A stretch of 64,000 nucleotides of DNA, from contig JAYKNF010000042.1 of NCBI GenBank assembly GCA_036172665.1, positions 1 through 64,000 of the forward strand, written 5' to 3'. Source of the DNA: Prosopocoilus inquinatus. Taxonomy: Eukaryota > Arthropoda > Insecta > Coleoptera > Lucanidae. Positions 61,243-64,000 of the stretch are shown here, piece by piece. Position numbers and translations under genes: made by a program. The stretch's first letter is position 1. The number at the start of each line of letters is the position of its first letter. A model generated the notes under the pieces. That model made no database searches. It had not been told where the DNA came from and saw nothing but the letters and a program-made list of their open reading frames with translations.

Positions 61243-64000
61243 CCTTACTCATCTATCATGTTATTTGACGTTTGGATGGACTCCAGTAACTCTGATGTGA
61301 GATACAAAGTTTTTGGACGCAGCAGAACCTGGAAATAGTTTTAAACGAAACAACACGCATTAGCGTTGTTCCTGTGTTGTATCTAATCGATCCTTACTCA
61401 TCTATCATGTTATTTGGCGTTTCGATGGACTCCAGTAGCTCTGATGTGAGATACGACGTTTTCGGACGCAGCAGAAGCTGGAAATAGTTTTAAACGAAAC
61501 AACACGTATTAGCGTTGTTCCTGTGATGTATCTAATCGATCCTTACTCATCTATCATGTTATTTGACGTTTGGATGGACTCCAGTAACTCTGATGAGAGA
61601 CACAAAGATTTCGGACGCAGCAGAAGCTGGAAATAGTTTTGAACGAAGCAACACGTATTAGCGTTGTTTCTGTGATGTATCTAATCGATCCTTACTCATC
61701 TATCATGTTATTTGACGTTTGGATGGACTCCAGTAACCCTGACGTGAGATACGAAGTTCTCGGACGCAGCAGAAGCTGGAAATAGTTTTAAACGAAACAA
61801 CACGTATTAGCGTTGTTCCTGTGATGTATCTAATCGATCCTTACTCATCTATCATGTTATTTGACGTTTGGATGGACTCCAGTAACTCTGATGTGAGATA
61901 CAAAGTTTTTGGACGCAGCAGAACCTGGAAATAGTTTTAAACGAAACAACACGCATTAGCGTTGTTCCTGTGATGTATCTAATCGATCCTTATTCATCTA
62001 TCATGTTATTTGGCGTTTGGATGGACTCCAGTAACTCTGATGTGAGATACAAAGTTTTTGGACGCAGCAGAACCTGGAAATAGTTTTAAACGAAACAACA
62101 CGCATTAGCGTTGTTCCTGTGTTGTATCTAATCGATCCTTACTCATCTATCATGTTATTTGGCGTTTCGATGGACTCCAGTAGCTCTGATGTGAGATACG
62201 ACGTTTTCGGACGCATCAGAAGCTGGAAATAGTTTTAAACGAAACAACACGTATTAGCGTTGTTCCTGTGATGTATCTAATCGATCCTTACTCATCTATC
62301 ATGTTATTTGACGTTTGGATGGACTCCAGTAACTCTGATGAGAGACACAAAGATTTCGGACGCAGCAGAAGCTGGAAATAGTTTTGAACGAAGCAACACG
62401 TATTAGCGTTGTTTCTGTGATGTATCTAATCGATCCTTACTCATCTATCATGTTATTTGACGTTTGGATGGACTCCAGTAACCCTGACGTGAGATACGAA
62501 GTTCTCGGACGCAGCAGAAGCTGGAAATAGTTTTAAACGAAACAACACGTATTAGCGTTGTTCCTGTGATGTATCTAATCGATCCTTACTCATCTATCAT
62601 GTTATTTGACGTTTGGATGGACTCCAGTAACTCTGATGTGAGATACAAAGTTTTTGGACGCAGCAGAACCTGGAAATAGTTTTAAACGAAACAACACGCA
62701 TTAGCGTTGTTCCTGTGATGTATCTAATCGATCCTTACTCATCTATCATGTTATTTGGCGTTTCGATGGACTCCAGTAGCTCTGATGTGAGATACGACGT
62801 TTTCGGACGCAGCAGAAGCTGGAAATAGTTTTAAACGAAACAACACGTATTAGCGTTGTTCCTGTGATGTATCTAATCGATCCTTACTCATCTATCATGT
62901 TATTTGACGTTTGGATGGACTCCAGTAACTCTGAAGAGAGACACAAAGATTTCGGACGCAGCAGAAGCTGGAAATAGTTTTGAACGAAGCAACACGTATT
63001 AGCGTTATTCCTGTGCTGCATCTAATCGATCCTTACTCATATATCATGTTATTTGGCGTATCGATGGACTCCAGTAGCTCTGATGTGAGATACGTTTTCG
63101 GACGCAGCAGAAGCTGGAAATAGTTTTGAACGAAACAACACGCGTTAGCGTTGTTCCTGTGATGTATCTAATCGATCCTTACTCATCTATCATGTTATTT
63201 GGCGTTTCGATGGACTCCAGTAGCTCTGATGTGAGATACGACGTTTTCGGACGCAGCAGAAGCTGGAAATAGTTTTAAACGAAACAACACGTATTAGCGT
63301 TGTTCCTGTGATGTATCTAATCGATCCTTACTCATCTATCATGTTATTTGACGTTTGGATGGACTCCAGTAACTCTGATGAGAGACACAAAGATTTCGGA
63401 CTCAGCAGAAGCTGGAAATAGTTTTGAACGAAGCAACACGTATTAGCGTTGTTTCTGTGATGTATCTAATCGATCCTTACTCATCTATCATGTTATTTGA
63501 CGTTTGGATGGACTCCAGTAACCCTGACGTGAGATACGAAGTTCTCGGACGCAGCAGAAGCTGGAAATAGTTTTGAACGAAACAACACGTATTAGCGTTG
63601 TTCCTGTGATGTATCTAATCGATCCTTACTCATCTATCATGTTATTTGACGTTTGGATGGACTCCAGTAACTCTGATGAGAGACACAAAGATTTCGGACG
63701 CAGCAGAAACTGGAAATAGTTTTAAACGAAACAACACGCATTAGCGTTGTTCCTGTGATGTATCTAATCGATCCTTACTTATCTATCATGTTATTTGACG
63801 TTTGGATGGACTCCAGTAACCCTGACGTGAGATACGAAGTTCTCGGACGCAGCAGAAGCTGGAAATAGTTTTAAACGAAACAACACGTATTAGCGTTGTT
63901 CCTGTGATGTATCTAATCGATCCTTACTCATCTATCATGTTATTTGACGTTTGGATGGACTCCAGTAACTCTGATCTGAGATACAAAGTTTTTGGACGCA

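Larger units (their letters stand above)
61166..61314 (+). repeat. Representative satellite monomer
   Basis: This copy is close to the common form and is a useful reference. In order it holds: ggacgcagcagaagctgg at the start; a short AT-rich run (aaatagttttaaacg); the dyad aacaac/gttgtt around positions 35-56; cctgtgatgtatcta; the palindrome ATCGAT at 72-77; ccttactcatctatcatg; ttatttgacgtttggatgg; ctccagtaa near 116-124; and a variable tail ending before the next ggacgc. The next monomer begins exactly 149 bases later. The tail (about 124-149) and positions near 84-90 and 102-110 carry most of the subfamily differences. No promoter or polymerase III box was recognised in it. Confidence 0.93.
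60272..62804 (+). repeat. 596-bp tetramer higher-order repeat, second set
   Basis: The 12,143-bp copy of the tetramer run, with starts at 60272, 60868, 61464 and 62209 and next at 62805. The spacing of 596, 596, 745 and 596 bp, including the extra monomer in the third cycle, is preserved. Confidence 0.88.
45714..63100 (+). repeat. 3-bp-deleted tail subfamily, four copies
   Basis: Four + monomers read gagatacgttttcgg instead of gagatacgacgttttcgg, losing 3 bases, at 45714, 50946, 57857 and 63089. The spacings are 5,232, 6,911 and 5,232 bp, and these sum to show the 12,143-bp period. Each is followed by a monomer with the unusual acacgcgttagcg. A similar loss in the inverted block near 21980 has different neighbours. 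Confidence 0.9.
1..64000. repeat. 149-bp satellite DNA array, about 429 monomers, fills the window
   Basis: The motif ggacgcagc recurs at 6, 155, 304 and 453, exactly 149 bp apart, and this spacing holds to the end (for example 61166 and 61315), apart from small listed indels. A hand consensus from ggacgcagc has 60 G+C in 149 bases. I saw no stretch longer than about 7 bases that is foreign to the monomer. Because 149 is not a multiple of 3, reading frames rotate at each copy, so no long open frame persists. Every stretch without a gene here is therefore satellite. The array starts before base 1 and continues past 64000. Long arrays with higher-order structure are known from eukaryotic centromeres and heterochromatin; that this one is centromeric is only an inference. 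Family and species are not recognised. Confidence 0.98.
28158..64000 (+). repeat. Right + oriented satellite block
   Basis: About 240 monomers return to the + orientation and run to the window end. From about 30.5 kb the block is built from long near-identical tandem copies with periods 1,933, 1,486, 3,717, 2,380, 5,232 and 12,143 bp. Rare variants such as tgttttttga (35661, 39378, 41758, 53901) recur at exactly the predicted offsets. The first 2 kb (28.16-30.5 kb) is less regular and resembles the left block, with AACGAT and ttagctactatg variants. Confidence 0.95.
53284..64000 (+). repeat. 81-monomer higher-order unit, copy 2 (cut by window end)
   Basis: About 10.7 kb of the second copy is visible. 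At every landmark compared it matches copy 1 without an indel, and the last bases (gatctgagatac ... ggacgca) match 51,827-51,857. I noticed no substitution between copies, but did not compare every base. If the unit is complete, it would end near 65.4 kb, outside the window. Confidence 0.92.

Noticed and set aside
61166..61314. CENP-B box in the monomer
   Set aside because: The closest stretch (gtttcgatggactcc in some copies) lacks the CGGG part of the CENP-B box pattern, so no match is claimed.
61166..61314. Primate alpha satellite or a tRNA-derived/SINE repeat
   Set aside because: The period is 149 rather than 171 bp, and I could not see polymerase III A and B boxes, a poly-A tail or target site duplications. 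Copies are strictly head to tail.
1..64000. CRISPR array
   Set aside because: The repetition is of whole 149-bp units with no short direct repeats alternating with unique spacers, and no cas genes are present.
1..64000. Array of small RNA genes or 5S-like tandem genes
   Set aside because: No rRNA, tRNA or snRNA sequence, promoter box or T-run terminator consistent with polymerase III genes was recognised in the monomer.
1..64000. Phage, plasmid or defence system hidden in the window
   Set aside because: There is no coding capacity beyond the chance ORF, and the satellite phase is continuous across the window.

Overview
The whole 64-kb window is one satellite DNA array. I find no protein-coding gene, RNA gene, transposon or single-copy sequence in it. 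The unit is a monomer of 149 bp, about 40% G+C (60 of 149 in a hand-made consensus), read most easily from the motif ggacgcagc. Roughly 429 copies run head to tail from the first base to the last, so both array edges lie outside the window. A long array of this kind, with monomers grouped into higher-order units, is typical of eukaryotic centromeric, pericentromeric or heterochromatic DNA. I do not recognise the family and cannot name the organism. The 149-bp length differs from the 171-bp primate alpha satellite, and I found no CENP-B-box-like motif.

Layout: 1-17,800 runs in one orientation (called + here), 17,801-28,157 is in the opposite orientation, and 28,158-64,000 is + again. The two orientation switches are abrupt and lie inside monomers, with no spacer. 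The second shares 3 bases between the two sides. Each switch is the centre of a very long imperfect inverted repeat.

Above the monomer there is a nested hierarchy of duplications, mostly whole numbers of monomers plus a few diagnostic indels: dimers (298 bp), tetramers (596 bp), 10-, 13-, 14-, 16-, 25-, 26-, 35- and 40-monomer offsets, and an 81-monomer (12,143-bp) block that begins near 41.14 kb and repeats in tandem from 53.28 kb to the window end. The left 17.8 kb and the inverted block are more diverged and mosaic. The right 24 kb looks the most recently amplified.

Within the monomer, the middle (dyad aacaac...gttgtt, then the ATCGAT site) varies little, while the last 26 or so bases occur as a few alternative haplotypes that define subfamilies. 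Rare markers allow the duplication history to be traced: a 20-bp internal duplication, a CGAT loss, a 3-bp loss, and a few off-register junctions. All statements come from reading the sequence by eye. Divergence values and exact breakpoints need computation, and assembly error is a real alternative for the inversions and the longest near-identical copies.
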